Shown here: positions 33,486-43,734 of the stretch, piece by piece | Layout: every line of letters begins with the position of its first letter | How positions within the stretch are numbered: position 1 is the stretch's first letter | Source: Flagellimonas sediminis | GTDB taxonomy: Bacteria > Bacteroidota > Bacteroidia > Flavobacteriales > Flavobacteriaceae | Length of the DNA stretch: 64,000 nucleotides | Assembly (NCBI RefSeq): GCF_010500845.1 | Contig: NZ_JAAAMI010000013.1 | Location: forward strand, 1 to 64,000 | Reading direction: 5' to 3' | Notes under the pieces: model-generated | What the model was told of the DNA's origin: nothing | The model's input: only the letters and a program-made list of their open reading frames with translations | The model's database searches: none | Translations under genes and position numbers: made by a program

Positions 33486-35839
33486 GTGTTCTGTATTTTA
33501 AGGGTTTTTGATCTGTACGCCAGCACTATCACCAAACCGTATCCTAACAGGGCAAGAAGGAATACAAATCTATAACCGTAAAGGATGGAAATGACAACGG
33601 CAAAGATCGAGGCGGCAACGCCTGCCACGCTTGATATACCCAATAAATAGGGAATGCTTTTCTTCTCTTTCAGGGAGGAGGCCTTTTTCAGCAATACCGG
33701 AAAAGGGATTCCTATAAAGAAAGACGGAAGCAGCAAAAATAGGGCGATCCAGAATTCAGATAGTTGTTTATACCATATAGGGAGCAGTACGTAAACGGTT
33801 AGTAAGGAAACCAAAATAACCAAGACCGTGTATGTGATGAGCTTTCGGGAAAGATTTTTTTTGAAAGCCCCCGTCACAAGGCTGCCCAAGCCATTGCCCA
33901 ACAAAAATGTAAAAAGCAGCAATGAAAAAGACTGTGATGGATTGGAAAGTTTTAAGTTGAGTACCTGAAAAAGATATCCCTGTACGAGGATATATGAGAA
34001 CCCCAACAAAAAGGAAACGAGTGCCCAGGCCCTAAATTTTCTTCGTATATATAAAGAGGTGCTTTCTGAAAAAGAGACCGATTTCCATCCGTTCATATGA
34101 TTGAAAATGAACCACCCGATGATGAACAGACCAAGCCATAAAGGGGTGGTCATGGCATCGGGTAGGCCATTGTTGTAATTAAAAAAATAGGGGGAATCAT
34201 CGGAAACCGGACTCAAGTTTATGGAAGCGGCTTTCCAAAGTTCATCATACGCATAAGATCCGTTGGAGATATCGTACAACAGTTTGTCGAACATGAACCA
34301 TTGATAGTTTACGTTCTGCACGATGGTGTCCAAACTTTCCTGTCTGATATACGGAAAATAAAACGGCTCCTTGTCCAATCCATAATAGTGTGCGGTATTA
34401 TGTGCCTCCTCCATTGTTTTTTGTTCAAAAGGGTTCTTTTTAATGACCAATACAGGGTTCATTTCGTCGGAATAGATATACACCTTTTTTAACGCCTCTA
34501 TTTGATTGACCCCCATCCGATCCTGGAGCTCCAAAAAGTTCGCCAACATTTTATATACCTCCTGCCTTCCGTGCATCGTAAAATAGATGGCCCCGTCTTC
34601 CGTTAAACCATCCAAATAATCGGCAAGTGCCTCCATGGTGAACAGATAGTTCTCGGTAAGTCCATAAAAATCGGTGCCCCTTGAACTTTTGGTCACCGGA
34701 ATGGTCAATATGATGGCATCAAATTTTCCCTTGTTCTCAATTATGAAATTTCTTCCTTCGTTCACATGTACCTTTATGTTCTCCTTATCGAGGAAGGTAG
34801 AGGGATTGTATTTTTCCATCAATGCTACAAAGGAAGGGTTGACCTCTGCTGCCTCGATATATTTAAAGCCCATGAAGTATGTTGTGGCAATATCTATTCC
34901 ACCACCGGGACCTATTATCAGCACCGAATCCTTTTCCTTTTCGCTTAAAAAGTTCAAAGCAAATACGGCCGGAAATCCGGATAATACTTTTCTCATTTTA
35001 ACAGTATCCTTTGCAAGTTCATCGATATCGATAACTTTGGTTCCCGCAGCAGCATCTATAAACATTGATTTGGACACGGTACCATCAGGATATGTGAACT
35101 TTACAAGATCCGTCTGACCAAAAGCACTCCAGCGGCTTTCGATTTTTTCGCTTTTAAAAGCGGGGTTGGCCATCAATCGGTACAAATCCTTGGACGGGTC
35201 TTTGGCAACGAGTATATCGAAGTTCAGGGCATCTTTTGCAAATCCCATTAGAAAAATAACGCCAAGCACTAAGGGGGCCAGTATTTTTGAATAACGGTTC
35301 TTGTGTGCTATCAAGGCTACTACCAGGGCCAGCAGCAGTAACCCTATAGCAATCGCCACCACCTGTGCCAAGCCAAACGTGTTGAGCAAAAAAACGGAGG
35401 TGAGTGCACCTGTGGCCGCCCCTATAAGGTCTAAGGCATATAAGGTTGACAAGTGCCGATTATCCGTTTCAAAAATATGGGCATAGACTATTCCGATGGC
35501 CATGAACGGAATAGTTGACAAGAATATAAAAATGGGCAGGCCAAAATCAGTGGACGACGAAACGCCCAGTTGTGAAAGGCTGAGCAAAAGGGCAAAACTG
35601 AGAAACATCGTGACGGACGGTAGTGCCATCCACCAAAGCCATGAATGATTAATCATCTTGGAATATTTGGCATACGTGATCTGGCCAATACCCAAACCCA
35701 GTATGGAAAATGCAATGATAATGAGGACGAAATGAAAACTAAGAAGGTACGAGAACAGTCTTGACAGACTTATCTCGAAGACTATGGTAGCCGCAGTCAG
35801 CAAGAAAATAATCGCTATGTTGGTCGACGCTCTTTTCAT
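33482..35839 (-). CDS. Membrane protein with a spermidine-synthase-like methyltransferase domain
   Basis: A 785-residue protein in three parts: about six or seven N-terminal membrane segments (1-220), a cytosolic Rossmann domain with [14 protein letters not shown] (about 300-313) and an acidic ligand in AAEVNP, then about six C-terminal segments (560-775). Such fused MFS/spermidine synthase-like proteins are widespread and mostly uncharacterised; the aminopropyl transferase residues are not clearly kept. Polyamine or S-adenosylmethionine-linked chemistry at the membrane is possible. It overlaps the S2P gene by 4 bp. Confidence 0.7.
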   Translation of the reverse strand: MKRASTNIAIIFLLTAATIVFEISLSRLFSYLLSFHFVLIIIAFSILGLGIGQITYAKYSKMINHSWLWWMALPSVTMFLSFALLLSLSQLGVSSSTDFGLPIFIFLSTIPFMAIGIVYAHIFETDNRHLSTLYALDLIGAATGALTSVFLLNTFGLAQVVAIAIGLLLLALVVALIAHKNRYSKILAPLVLGVIFLMGFAKDALNFDILVAKDPSKDLYRLMANPAFKSEKIESRWSAFGQTDLVKFTYPDGTVSKSMFIDAAAGTKVIDIDELAKDTVKMRKVLSGFPAVFALNFLSEKEKDSVLIIGPGGGIDIATTYFMGFKYIEAAEVNPSFVALMEKYNPSTFLDKENIKVHVNEGRNFIIENKGKFDAIILTIPVTKSSRGTDFYGLTENYLFTMEALADYLDGLTEDGAIYFTMHGRQEVYKMLANFLELQDRMGVNQIEALKKVYIYSDEMNPVLVIKKNPFEQKTMEEAHNTAHYYGLDKEPFYFPYIRQESLDTIVQNVNYQWFMFDKLLYDISNGSYAYDELWKAASINLSPVSDDSPYFFNYNNGLPDAMTTPLWLGLFIIGWFIFNHMNGWKSVSFSESTSLYIRRKFRAWALVSFLLGFSYILVQGYLFQVLNLKLSNPSQSFSLLLFTFLLGNGLGSLVTGAFKKNLSRKLITYTVLVILVSLLTVYVLLPIWYKQLSEFWIALFLLLPSFFIGIPFPVLLKKASSLKEKKSIPYLLGISSVAGVAASIFAVVISILYGYRFVFLLALLGYGLVIVLAYRSKTLKIQNT

Positions 35840-35846
35840 TGTAATT

Positions 35847-36815
35847 TTAGCTTCCGAAAATTTTCAAGAGACTCCGCAGTTCATCGTTCACTTGATGTTC
35901 CTTTACCACTTGGTCAAACGGGGTAAGGCTCAGTTGGTTGTTCAAGATTCCCGCCATGACATTCTTTCTTCCATGTAAAAGTGCCTCTACGGCAGCAGTG
36001 CCGAGCCGTATGCCCAACATTCGATCAAATGCCGAGGCGTTTCCACCGCGTTGTACATGGCCCAGTTTGGCAATGCGCAAGTCCACTTCAGGGTTTATTT
36101 CCTTTATCTTTTTGGCTGCCGGCTCGACCCCTAGTTCATCCCCTTCTGAAACAATCACAACAAAGGCCTCTTCACGATCGTAGCTTCCCGCCTTTTCCAA
36201 CAATTGAGTAAAGTCATGCCCACTTTCAGGTATCAAAATGGCATCTGCACCCGTACCCAATCCGGAATGGATGGCAATATACCCGCAGTCCCTGCCCATT
36301 ACCTCTATCAGAAATATTCGATTATGGGACTCCGCCGTATCCCTGATCTTATCAATGTTTTCAATTGCGGTGTTCACTGCAGAATCGAAACCGAGTGTAA
36401 AATCGGTACCTGCCAGATCATTATCGATGGTGCCGGGAATGCCCAAGAACGGCAGGTCACAGATTTCTGAAAATGCCAATAGCCCTTTGAAGGTGCCATC
36501 ACCACCAATAGCAATCAGGGCATCGACCTTGTTCGTTTCAAGAATTTGCATAGCTCGTTGTCTTCCCTCCAGCGTCAAAAACCGCTTGCTCCTTGCTGTT
36601 TTCAACAATGTGCCGCCTCTGTGAACGTTCTTTTTCAGTTGACTGGAATCCAACTGTACTAGGTCACCGTCGATTAGGCCTTCGTAACCTTTTTTAAAAC
36701 CGCTGAGCCTTAGGTTGTTCATCTCAGCCGTTTTGGCCACCCCGTGCAAGGCGGCGTTCATTCCCGGGGAATCGCCCCCAGATGTGAATACGCCTATGTG
36801 TTTAATAGTCTTCAT
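35847..36815 (-). CDS. pfkA: ATP-dependent 6-phosphofructokinase
   Basis: A 322-residue enzyme from the ATG at 36815 (MKTIKHIGVFTSGGDS); an ATG five codons earlier at 36830 is also possible. Key marks: TSGGDSPGMN, GGDGTFKG (Gly in the second position after GGD marks ATP rather than pyrophosphate use), PGTIDND with the catalytic Asp, and MGRDCGY. It phosphorylates fructose 6-phosphate, the committed glycolytic step. It lies 7 bp downstream-to-upstream of the spermidine-synthase-like gene and upstream neighbours include an acetate kinase. Confidence 0.92.
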   Translation of the reverse strand: MKTIKHIGVFTSGGDSPGMNAALHGVAKTAEMNNLRLSGFKKGYEGLIDGDLVQLDSSQLKKNVHRGGTLLKTARSKRFLTLEGRQRAMQILETNKVDALIAIGGDGTFKGLLAFSEICDLPFLGIPGTIDNDLAGTDFTLGFDSAVNTAIENIDKIRDTAESHNRIFLIEVMGRDCGYIAIHSGLGTGADAILIPESGHDFTQLLEKAGSYDREEAFVVIVSEGDELGVEPAAKKIKEINPEVDLRIAKLGHVQRGGNASAFDRMLGIRLGTAAVEALLHGRKNVMAGILNNQLSLTPFDQVVKEHQVNDELRSLLKIFGS

Positions 36816-36941
36816 ACTCTTATTCTTCATAATTTTTTACAGGTATATTACAAGAAAATCACCCAGCCCGGTTTTCAACGCTTCGTTCTGACAAACGGAT
36901 ATTTAGCACCGGACCGGAACAGGGAAACCGGAATATTCTTT

Positions 36942-38240
36942 TTACCCATCCCATATGGTGAATTTGTCAATATTTTTTCGAGTGGAAACCCTTGGCCTTT
37001 TTTGCCCTCCCCTCTTTTGGGGTGAAATTACTTTATCATAACTTTTATCTTTAAAATATTGATTGGCCAAGCTCTCTGCAATAACCAATTCTTCATCGGC
37101 ATGAATTACCATGACCAGCACTTTACTTTGCTCTTTAGAGATTTTAGATGAATTTTTTCTGTTTTGTCCCTCATCGAGCCCAATACCTAAAAAGTCAAGT
37201 CCTTGACAAATCCTGGATCGTATTATTGGGGAATTTTCACCGATGTCACCCGAGAAAACCAGCACATCCAAACCGCCCAAGACAGCGGTAAACGCCCCGA
37301 TCCACTTTCTTACTTGATAGCAGAAGGAAGTTACAGCTTCCGCTGCCCTTCGGTCAACATCTTCTTTTAAAAGTAAATCAAGCATATTCGTACTTGTTTC
37401 GGAGATTTTTGGCGAACCGCCCTCATCATCTGTTAAGCTGTTGGGCTGTTTTGACCCCATCCGTTCTTTTTTCAGTAAATGCGCAAAATCGCCAAGATCT
37501 AAATCTCCGCTTCTTGTACCCATGACGAACCCCCCCAGTGGTGTAAACCCCATGCCGGCATCTATGCTCTTGCCCTCCTTGACGGCAGTTATACTGGCCT
37601 CTTTGCCAAGATGTGCAAGAATGAGCCTTCCATCGGCTTTTTGAATACCTATCCTTTTTTTAAGTTCCATCATGATATGGGAAAACGATTGCCCATGAAA
37701 GCCATGCCCGTGCGTGCGTGCCCGTTCAAAATGCCTTGGAATGAAAGGGGGTATCTTGGCAGCCTTGGGCAGGTTCACCAGAAAACTGGTATCAAAAAAA
37801 GCTACCTGCTGTAATGCCGGAAATCGCATTGTGAACGTTTCAACAATCTCAATCTCAGTTGAAAGACAGTTAGGAATATTATAGTCGGCAATCTGTTTCA
37901 GTTCGTTCAATAGGGCGGTATCGATTACTTTCGGCCCAGGATAGTTCAATCCATATGTTATCTTGTGTCCTATGTAACCAATACGATCGAAGCCGGGTTG
38001 GTTTTTTAGCCAACCTATTAAAAAAACGGTCGCTTGATAAAAGCCAGGAGCGTATATCCGTGAATTTTCCCTTTCATTGCCTTTAACATGGGTAACCCTG
38101 AAAACCTCTTTGCCGGATCCGAGGTGACGAATATCACCAAAAAGTTCCTTCACGGGATTTTCTGCCATTTCATACATTGTGAACCTAATATTTGATGGTC
38201 CGGCACTGATTGTTAAAAGGAGTGGGTTTTGCAGGTACAT
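36942..38240 (-). CDS. Divergent acetate kinase family protein
   Basis: A 432-residue ASKHA-fold kinase clearly of the acetate kinase family (GFHGQSF, MGFTPLGGFVMGTRSGDLD, SGDIGENSP). Several catalytic or substrate residues differ from the norm: the N-terminal NAGSSS is SAGPSN, the GHRVVHG segment is GHKITYG (Arg91 becomes Lys), FDTAFH is FDTSFL, and HLGNGAS is HLGKEAS. The later Arg (R241 equivalent, in GTRSGD) is kept. It may be a slower acetate/propionate kinase, or use another acyl phosphate. It also has a 40-residue Lys/Arg-rich C-terminal tail. Confidence 0.75.
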   Translation of the reverse strand: MYLQNPLLLTISAGPSNIRFTMYEMAENPVKELFGDIRHLGSGKEVFRVTHVKGNERENSRIYAPGFYQATVFLIGWLKNQPGFDRIGYIGHKITYGLNYPGPKVIDTALLNELKQIADYNIPNCLSTEIEIVETFTMRFPALQQVAFFDTSFLVNLPKAAKIPPFIPRHFERARTHGHGFHGQSFSHIMMELKKRIGIQKADGRLILAHLGKEASITAVKEGKSIDAGMGFTPLGGFVMGTRSGDLDLGDFAHLLKKERMGSKQPNSLTDDEGGSPKISETSTNMLDLLLKEDVDRRAAEAVTSFCYQVRKWIGAFTAVLGGLDVLVFSGDIGENSPIIRSRICQGLDFLGIGLDEGQNRKNSSKISKEQSKVLVMVIHADEELVIAESLANQYFKDKSYDKVISPQKRGGQKRPRVSTRKNIDKFTIWDG

Positions 38241-38254
38241 TTTAACTTGTGATT

Positions 38255-38476
38255 TTATTGGTTATCGTTATCTTCAAAAGCACAGCTCTTGTTTTCCATA
38301 AATTCGGCGGCCATCTTTTTGTATTCCTCGCCAAGGTGCTCTCCGCACCATTCAAGAAGGGCCGGCTGTTCGAAAGACGTGGTATTGCGGACCGCCTTTT
38401 TCAGTTCCATCCTCAACAACCTCTTGTCGAAGCTGACTTTTTTTAATATGGTTTCGTGATATTCCAGTGTTTTCAT
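38255..38476 (-). CDS. Small soluble protein of unknown function
   Basis: A 73-residue protein, mostly helical and charged, in the gap between the acetate kinase and glucan phosphorylase genes (14 bp and 24 bp away). Tight spacing and normal composition argue for a real gene. No motif is recognised. Confidence 0.5.
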   Translation of the reverse strand: MKTLEYHETILKKVSFDKRLLRMELKKAVRNTTSFEQPALLEWCGEHLGEEYKKMAAEFMENKSCAFEDNDNQ

Positions 38477-38500
38477 TTGTCCGATTATTTGAAATTTGAT

Positions 38501-41095
38501 TTAATGCTGCCATAATATCAAGTTATTCTCCAACGGTACGGATACACCTTCGTAGTTCGGTGCAATACGAACCGTGTAGTGATCAATTGGCCGGTCAGTA
38601 ATTACCTGTGCGTAAAAGTTATGTTCCCCTTCTTCGCCCATCCAATCAAATTTCATCGTGTTTCTTTCGGGCGTTTTGCCGTTAACACCTTCTGCGAAAA
38701 GTTCTACCTGAATATGCTTGGGGTCAATACCATTCAGCCAAATGGGTGCTCTAACATGATGTTTATGGCGCTCACTTTCAATCTGAACTTTTCCGAATTT
38801 TATGGTATCCCATCTTTTCATAAGTTCGTTTTGCGTGTCTAAAATCCTTTTTCCAGCAGCTCCCTTTTTTGCCGCACGCCTCTTGTATTTTTCTGCTGCA
38901 GGCAGATAAAATTGTTCTGTGTACTCCCTTACCGTTCGATTGGTCGAAAAACGGGGCGTTAGGGTCGCCATACTTTTTCGCATTCTCCCTACCCACTGTT
39001 CAGGGATGCCTTTTTTGTTACGTGAATAAAATTCGGGTACTATTTGTTGCTCCAGAATTTCATATAAAGCTATCGCCTCGGCAGCATCCAAAGCAGGGTC
39101 ATCACCATGTTCTTGTCCATCACCCAATGCCCAGCCCACTTCTGGGGTGAATGCCTCGGCCCACCAACCGTCCAGTTCCGATAAGTTGAGGCCACCGTTT
39201 ACAAGTACTTTCATGCCACTGGTACCACTGGCTTCCCAGGGCCGTCTCGGGGTATTGAGCCATACATCAACGCCCTGGACCAAATTTTCCGTCAACAGCA
39301 TGTCATAATCACTTAGAAAAAGGACATGCCTGTACAAATTATGTTGTTGGATGAACTGCGCCCACTTTTGTATCAACCCTTTTCCCGCTTCATCAAATGG
39401 GGGCGCTTTGCCGGCCAAAACCAATTGTAACGGATGTTCCGAATTGGTCAGAATTCGGACCAAACGTTCGGGATCGTACAATAAGAGATCCGGTCTTTTG
39501 TAAGGCACAAACCGGCGGGCAAAGCCCAAGGTCAATGTGTCCGGGTCAAGAACTTGGTCGGCGATTTCGACCACTTCAGATGGTAGGCCCGAGACTATTG
39601 CCTGTCTCTCAAACCTTTCCCTTATAAAATCGACAAGACGATTTCTGGATTGGTTCCTAAACTCCCAAAGTTTTCCGTCGGATAGCTTAGAAATATGTGC
39701 CGAATGGTCATCGAGTTCGCCCCGCCAGCGATCTTTTCCGCAGGCTGCTGTCCATACCTTGTCCGCATATTCAGAATCCCAAGAGGGCATATGAACCCCG
39801 TTGGTGACATGGCCAACAGGTATTTCTTGTATCGGCCATCGCTTAAAGAGATTTCGAAAAAGATTTCTGCTAACCTCGCCGTGTAAACGACTGACGCCGT
39901 TCACCGCACCGCTACCGCGAATGGCCAGATAGGCCATGTTGAAGCTCTCCCAATGATTATTGGAATCTGCCCTGCCCAAGGCCATCAGGTCATTGAAATC
40001 GATACCCAATTCGTTTTTGGCGTATTGGCCAAGAAACTGTTCCATTAGCATTGGACTGAAATGATCAAAACCGGCAGCAACCGCTGTATGGGTGGTAAAC
40101 AGGTTGCCTGCCCGGGTAACGGCAAGTGCCCGTTCAAAAGAAGTTCCATTCATCTTCATAAAATCGCTGGCACGTTCCAGCACGAGAAAGGCTGCATGGC
40201 CTTCGTTCATATGGCACACTTCTGGCTGGATATTCAGGGCCTTAAGTAATTTGTAGCCCCCGATACCCAGAACAATCTCTTGTTTTATGCGATGGTCGGG
40301 GCCACCTCCATATAGCTCGTCGGTAATACCACGATGGAGGGGCAAATTGGCGGCATCGTTGCTATCCAATAGATATAGCTTTGACCTTCCTACCTGTACC
40401 TGCCATGTCCTTAGCCATAGCGGGTGACCGGGCAACGATACCTTTATGCGAAGCCACTCCCCGTTGGGTAGGCGTAAGGGCGTAACGGGCAATTGCCCTG
40501 GGTCATTGTGCGGGAACAAGGCATTTTGTGAGCCAAATTTGTCGATTTCCTGACGGAAATACCCTTTGGCATAGAGTAGCCCCACGGCCACGACCGGTAC
40601 GCCCAGGTCACTTGCCGATTTCAACTGATCTCCGGCCACGTTGCCCAGGCCGCCTGCATAAATGGGCAGTGCCTCGCTCAGCATATACTCCATGCTGAAA
40701 TAGGCAACACACTTAAGCTGGGTCTTGGCATAGTTTTGTTGAAACCAGTTCGGGGCCGATAGTGCTTTTTCGTTCTCATTCAAAAGGCTTTTGATTTTCG
40801 CCCGGAATTCTGGATCGTTCAAATGCCCCTCAAGCCGGTCGCGTGAAACGGTCTGCAAGATTACCCATGGATTTTGGGTAAGTTTCCAAAGTTCGGGGTC
40901 TAATTGTTGCCATAGTTTATCCGAGGCATGGTTCCATGACCAGCGAATGTTCAGGGCAAGTTCCAAAAGGTCATCGATTCCCTCGACATCAGTGTGTATC
41001 AATCCGTAGAGTTGATCAATATGATTTTTTTGTTCTTTCATTTTCATTTTGTCCTTACATTTCTTCCAATATTGTTCATTGCGGTTAATGATCAA
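38501..41095 (-). CDS. glgP: Alpha-glucan (glycogen/maltodextrin) phosphorylase
   Basis: An 864-residue GT35 enzyme of the shorter bacterial/archaeal type. The PLP site is EASGTSGMKVLVNGG, with ALNIRWSWN near the start and EYMLSEALPIYAGGLG. It releases glucose 1-phosphate from glycogen or maltodextrin using phosphate. The ATG at 41047 (MKMKEQ) has an AGGAC site 5 bp before it and avoids overlap with the hydrolase gene, so it is as likely as the one at 41095. It supplies the phosphorolytic entry to the island's glycolysis genes. Confidence 0.9.
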   Translation of the reverse strand: MIINRNEQYWKKCKDKMKMKEQKNHIDQLYGLIHTDVEGIDDLLELALNIRWSWNHASDKLWQQLDPELWKLTQNPWVILQTVSRDRLEGHLNDPEFRAKIKSLLNENEKALSAPNWFQQNYAKTQLKCVAYFSMEYMLSEALPIYAGGLGNVAGDQLKSASDLGVPVVAVGLLYAKGYFRQEIDKFGSQNALFPHNDPGQLPVTPLRLPNGEWLRIKVSLPGHPLWLRTWQVQVGRSKLYLLDSNDAANLPLHRGITDELYGGGPDHRIKQEIVLGIGGYKLLKALNIQPEVCHMNEGHAAFLVLERASDFMKMNGTSFERALAVTRAGNLFTTHTAVAAGFDHFSPMLMEQFLGQYAKNELGIDFNDLMALGRADSNNHWESFNMAYLAIRGSGAVNGVSRLHGEVSRNLFRNLFKRWPIQEIPVGHVTNGVHMPSWDSEYADKVWTAACGKDRWRGELDDHSAHISKLSDGKLWEFRNQSRNRLVDFIRERFERQAIVSGLPSEVVEIADQVLDPDTLTLGFARRFVPYKRPDLLLYDPERLVRILTNSEHPLQLVLAGKAPPFDEAGKGLIQKWAQFIQQHNLYRHVLFLSDYDMLLTENLVQGVDVWLNTPRRPWEASGTSGMKVLVNGGLNLSELDGWWAEAFTPEVGWALGDGQEHGDDPALDAAEAIALYEILEQQIVPEFYSRNKKGIPEQWVGRMRKSMATLTPRFSTNRTVREYTEQFYLPAAEKYKRRAAKKGAAGKRILDTQNELMKRWDTIKFGKVQIESERHKHHVRAPIWLNGIDPKHIQVELFAEGVNGKTPERNTMKFDWMGEEGEHNFYAQVITDRPIDHYTVRIAPNYEGVSVPLENNLILWQH

Positions 41096-41993
41096 AAAAA
41101 TCGCTTATCGCTTTCCAAACCTTAAAGGGCTCTTTTAGAAAGAGTTGGTGGTCACCATTCTCCACACGCATTAACTTACTCTTGGTAAATAGACTTGCAA
41201 AATTCTCTACATTTACGTAGGGTGCCAATTTATCGACTGTGCCTTGGATAAAGAGGATCTTCCGGTCACGTATGTTTTTGGCAAGTACAAATAAATTTGT
41301 GTTGAGAATTACTTCGTTCAACGAATTGTAATAGCTCTGCCAAGTATGTTTTTTTGAGTCCTTAAAAACGTCATCGGTCAGATTTTCGGGCTTGAACCAT
41401 TTAACAATGTATAAGGGGTGTAGCATACAGAACAATTTTCCATATCGGCCTACGGCGAGCGTATCAAAATAAGAACCATCGGGCATCTGTTCCAAAAATT
41501 GATCCCTGCTTTCAAAGACGGGAAAGCCGATTACGGTCGCTCCCTTAAACCAGTTAGGATGTTTTTCGAATAATGCCAGCGATATTATGGCTCCCATGGA
41601 ATGACCGACAATAAGGCTCCCTCCTTTGTCAAACCCCTCTGCCGAGATGACCTTTTCAAGGGCCGTAAGTTGAATTTCGAGGGTATATTCGCTTTGGGGC
41701 TTGGGAGAGTCGCCAAAGCCCAACAAATCGACCAAAAGAAGTCTATGCGTTCCGGTAATTTGTTCCAAACCCCTTTTCCAATAGTTTTTTGAACCTGCCA
41801 GACCATGGATCAAGACCATGTTTTTATCTCCCGAACCCACTATTTCATAGTTCAAGGGCATGGTTTCTGGATCATATTCAGGAGCTACGGCGACCGTAAG
41901 GTATTGGTATCCCGCTACCGACATGATGAGTGCCACAATCGCCAATACTGCCCAAAAGGTCTTTTTCGCTATTTTCATCATTGCATGTTTCAT
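41085..41993 (-). CDS. Alpha/beta hydrolase, membrane-anchored
   Basis: A 302-residue serine hydrolase with an N-terminal membrane segment (residues 10-30). Oxyanion region IHGLAGSKNYW (about 63-73), nucleophile GHSMGA (about 131-136) and a catalytic His in NGDHQLFL near the C-terminus. Closest in feel to the MhpC/esterase group; substrate unknown. It overlaps the glucan phosphorylase frame by 11 bp if the longer start is used. Role in the carbohydrate route is not evident. Confidence 0.75.
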   Translation of the reverse strand: MKHAMMKIAKKTFWAVLAIVALIMSVAGYQYLTVAVAPEYDPETMPLNYEIVGSGDKNMVLIHGLAGSKNYWKRGLEQITGTHRLLLVDLLGFGDSPKPQSEYTLEIQLTALEKVISAEGFDKGGSLIVGHSMGAIISLALFEKHPNWFKGATVIGFPVFESRDQFLEQMPDGSYFDTLAVGRYGKLFCMLHPLYIVKWFKPENLTDDVFKDSKKHTWQSYYNSLNEVILNTNLFVLAKNIRDRKILFIQGTVDKLAPYVNVENFASLFTKSKLMRVENGDHQLFLKEPFKVWKAISDFFDH

Positions 41994-42024
41994 TATCCTA
42001 TGTCGAACCCGACCTCGTTTTTTC

Positions 42025-43734
42025 TTACACCCAATTGTTCTTGAAGATCAAAAACTCCATGGGTCTTAGTTTTACCTTGATGAAAAGGCGATCGGTTTCT
42101 AAAGCTGTGTTTTTTTCGATTTTGACTTTTTTCTTGTTCCCATAGATACATTCCATTAGAAGATTTTCTTTGTTGATAGCGTTATCTATGGTTACGTATC
42201 CTTCTTTGGTATTCTTTGGAGAAGAATTATAGACGACAAGTATCTCGCCCTGATAAAGGATCCTTGAAAATGCCAAAAGACATTGTTCACAATCTGGAAA
42301 CCGAAAATCGAGCCCATTTTCTGAAGTTTCCCTAAAATACATTCTACCGAATTTTAGAATGGCTTCCCTTTGCCTAAGATGTGCCAAGAACGAAATTCTC
42401 TTGAATAGCCATGACCTTTGGTTCAATACGTTGGTCTCCTTATCATCGGGATTGAACATGCCCTCCCTGATATACCGATCATCAGTACCGTTGCCCTCAA
42501 AACCTTGTTCGGTACCGTAATAAATACATGGAGCGCCAAGGGCACAAATGAGAAAGCCCATGCCCGCAACAATTTGCTCGGGAGCGGCATTGTGGCCCAA
42601 GCGGTGCTTAAAATCCATCCCAACCTGGTCGTGGTCGTCGATATAGGTCACCAGAAATTCGCCATACTCGCCACGGTGAAGGGCATTCTTTTGCAGTTCT
42701 TCATAGCGCCGTATCAATAGGTTCGGTGATGAATTGCCCTTTATCACTTCCGCCAGGACACTGTGCAGGGGGTGATCTAAGATAGAATCAAGCCCATAAT
42801 AGATGTTACGGTCTTCAGGCAGTACTTTAGGGCCTATATAGGGATTGCTCATTTCATCGTTGCCGATAATTTCACCGAACAGGAAAAAGTTTCTTTTGCC
42901 CAAAGAGTAAGCATATTCCCGAATCCTCGAACAAAAACGGCTGATATCCTGCCCTTTCATATGTTTGACAGCATCCAAACGAAAACCATCAACATCCACC
43001 TCACGTATCCAGTAACAATGGATTTTGGCCAGTAGCTCCTGTAAGTCTTCACTGGCGGGGGAACCATCGTTCCGAAATGTTTTTAAGGTAAAGAAGTCGC
43101 CTTCCTGGGTCTCGGGATACGCATCGAAATTCTTGATCTGCCCTTTACGGTTATACATTTCGGGATTTCTCAGTTCAAGGGGTATCGGTCTGTCCTTTTC
43201 TCGCCAATCACCCAACGGAAAACGCTCTCCTTTGAAATAATAATAGCTGTAATCAAAGGGATAGGACCAATTATCGCCAGAATGATGCAGAACGATATCC
43301 AAAAAGACCCGTATATCAAGCCCGTGTGCCTTGTCAACGAGTTTTTCCAAGTCTTTCTTTGTGCCCAAGCGTTTGTCCACATCCATATAATTCTGAATGG
43401 CATAGCCATGGTAGGACTCTGGATTGTTTTCAAACACGGGGCTTAGCCAGATGGCCGTACAGCCCAAGTTTTTGATATAGTCAATGTTGTTGATGATCCC
43501 CTTAAGAGTACCGCCAAAGGGCTTTCGCAATTGATCTTCATTCCCGAAACCAGGGTGCCGGATATCGAAATTCTTTGAGTGCCGTGCATTGCTATCATGA
43601 AACCGGTCAACCATAAGAAAGTAAATGATCTCCTCACGCCATTCCCTATGGCAGTTTACCCAATATTTCTTGTCTGGGCGTGGTGAAAGTTCTATTTCCT
43701 CAATTGATTTTAACATCATCTCGTTTTTAAACAT
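42025..43734 (-). CDS. GH13 alpha-amylase family enzyme, cytosolic
   Basis: A 569-residue glycoside hydrolase with the four GH13 regions in order: DIVLHHSG, GFRLDAVKH (nucleophile Asp), LFGEIIGND (acid Glu) and TYIDDHDQV (third Asp). There is no signal peptide, so it acts inside the cell on glycogen or maltodextrins, in line with the phosphorylase gene nearby. Debranching, amylase or transglycosidase action cannot be told apart by eye. It overlaps the symporter gene by 8 bp. Confidence 0.88.
   Translation of the reverse strand: MFKNEMMLKSIEEIELSPRPDKKYWVNCHREWREEIIYFLMVDRFHDSNARHSKNFDIRHPGFGNEDQLRKPFGGTLKGIINNIDYIKNLGCTAIWLSPVFENNPESYHGYAIQNYMDVDKRLGTKKDLEKLVDKAHGLDIRVFLDIVLHHSGDNWSYPFDYSYYYFKGERFPLGDWREKDRPIPLELRNPEMYNRKGQIKNFDAYPETQEGDFFTLKTFRNDGSPASEDLQELLAKIHCYWIREVDVDGFRLDAVKHMKGQDISRFCSRIREYAYSLGKRNFFLFGEIIGNDEMSNPYIGPKVLPEDRNIYYGLDSILDHPLHSVLAEVIKGNSSPNLLIRRYEELQKNALHRGEYGEFLVTYIDDHDQVGMDFKHRLGHNAAPEQIVAGMGFLICALGAPCIYYGTEQGFEGNGTDDRYIREGMFNPDDKETNVLNQRSWLFKRISFLAHLRQREAILKFGRMYFRETSENGLDFRFPDCEQCLLAFSRILYQGEILVVYNSSPKNTKEGYVTIDNAINKENLLMECIYGNKKKVKIEKNTALETDRLFIKVKLRPMEFLIFKNNWV

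Noticed and set aside
33482..35839. Calling the 785-residue membrane protein a spermidine synthase
   Set aside because: Only the Rossmann core resembles that enzyme; the polyamine-binding residues are not evident, so a neutral name was used.
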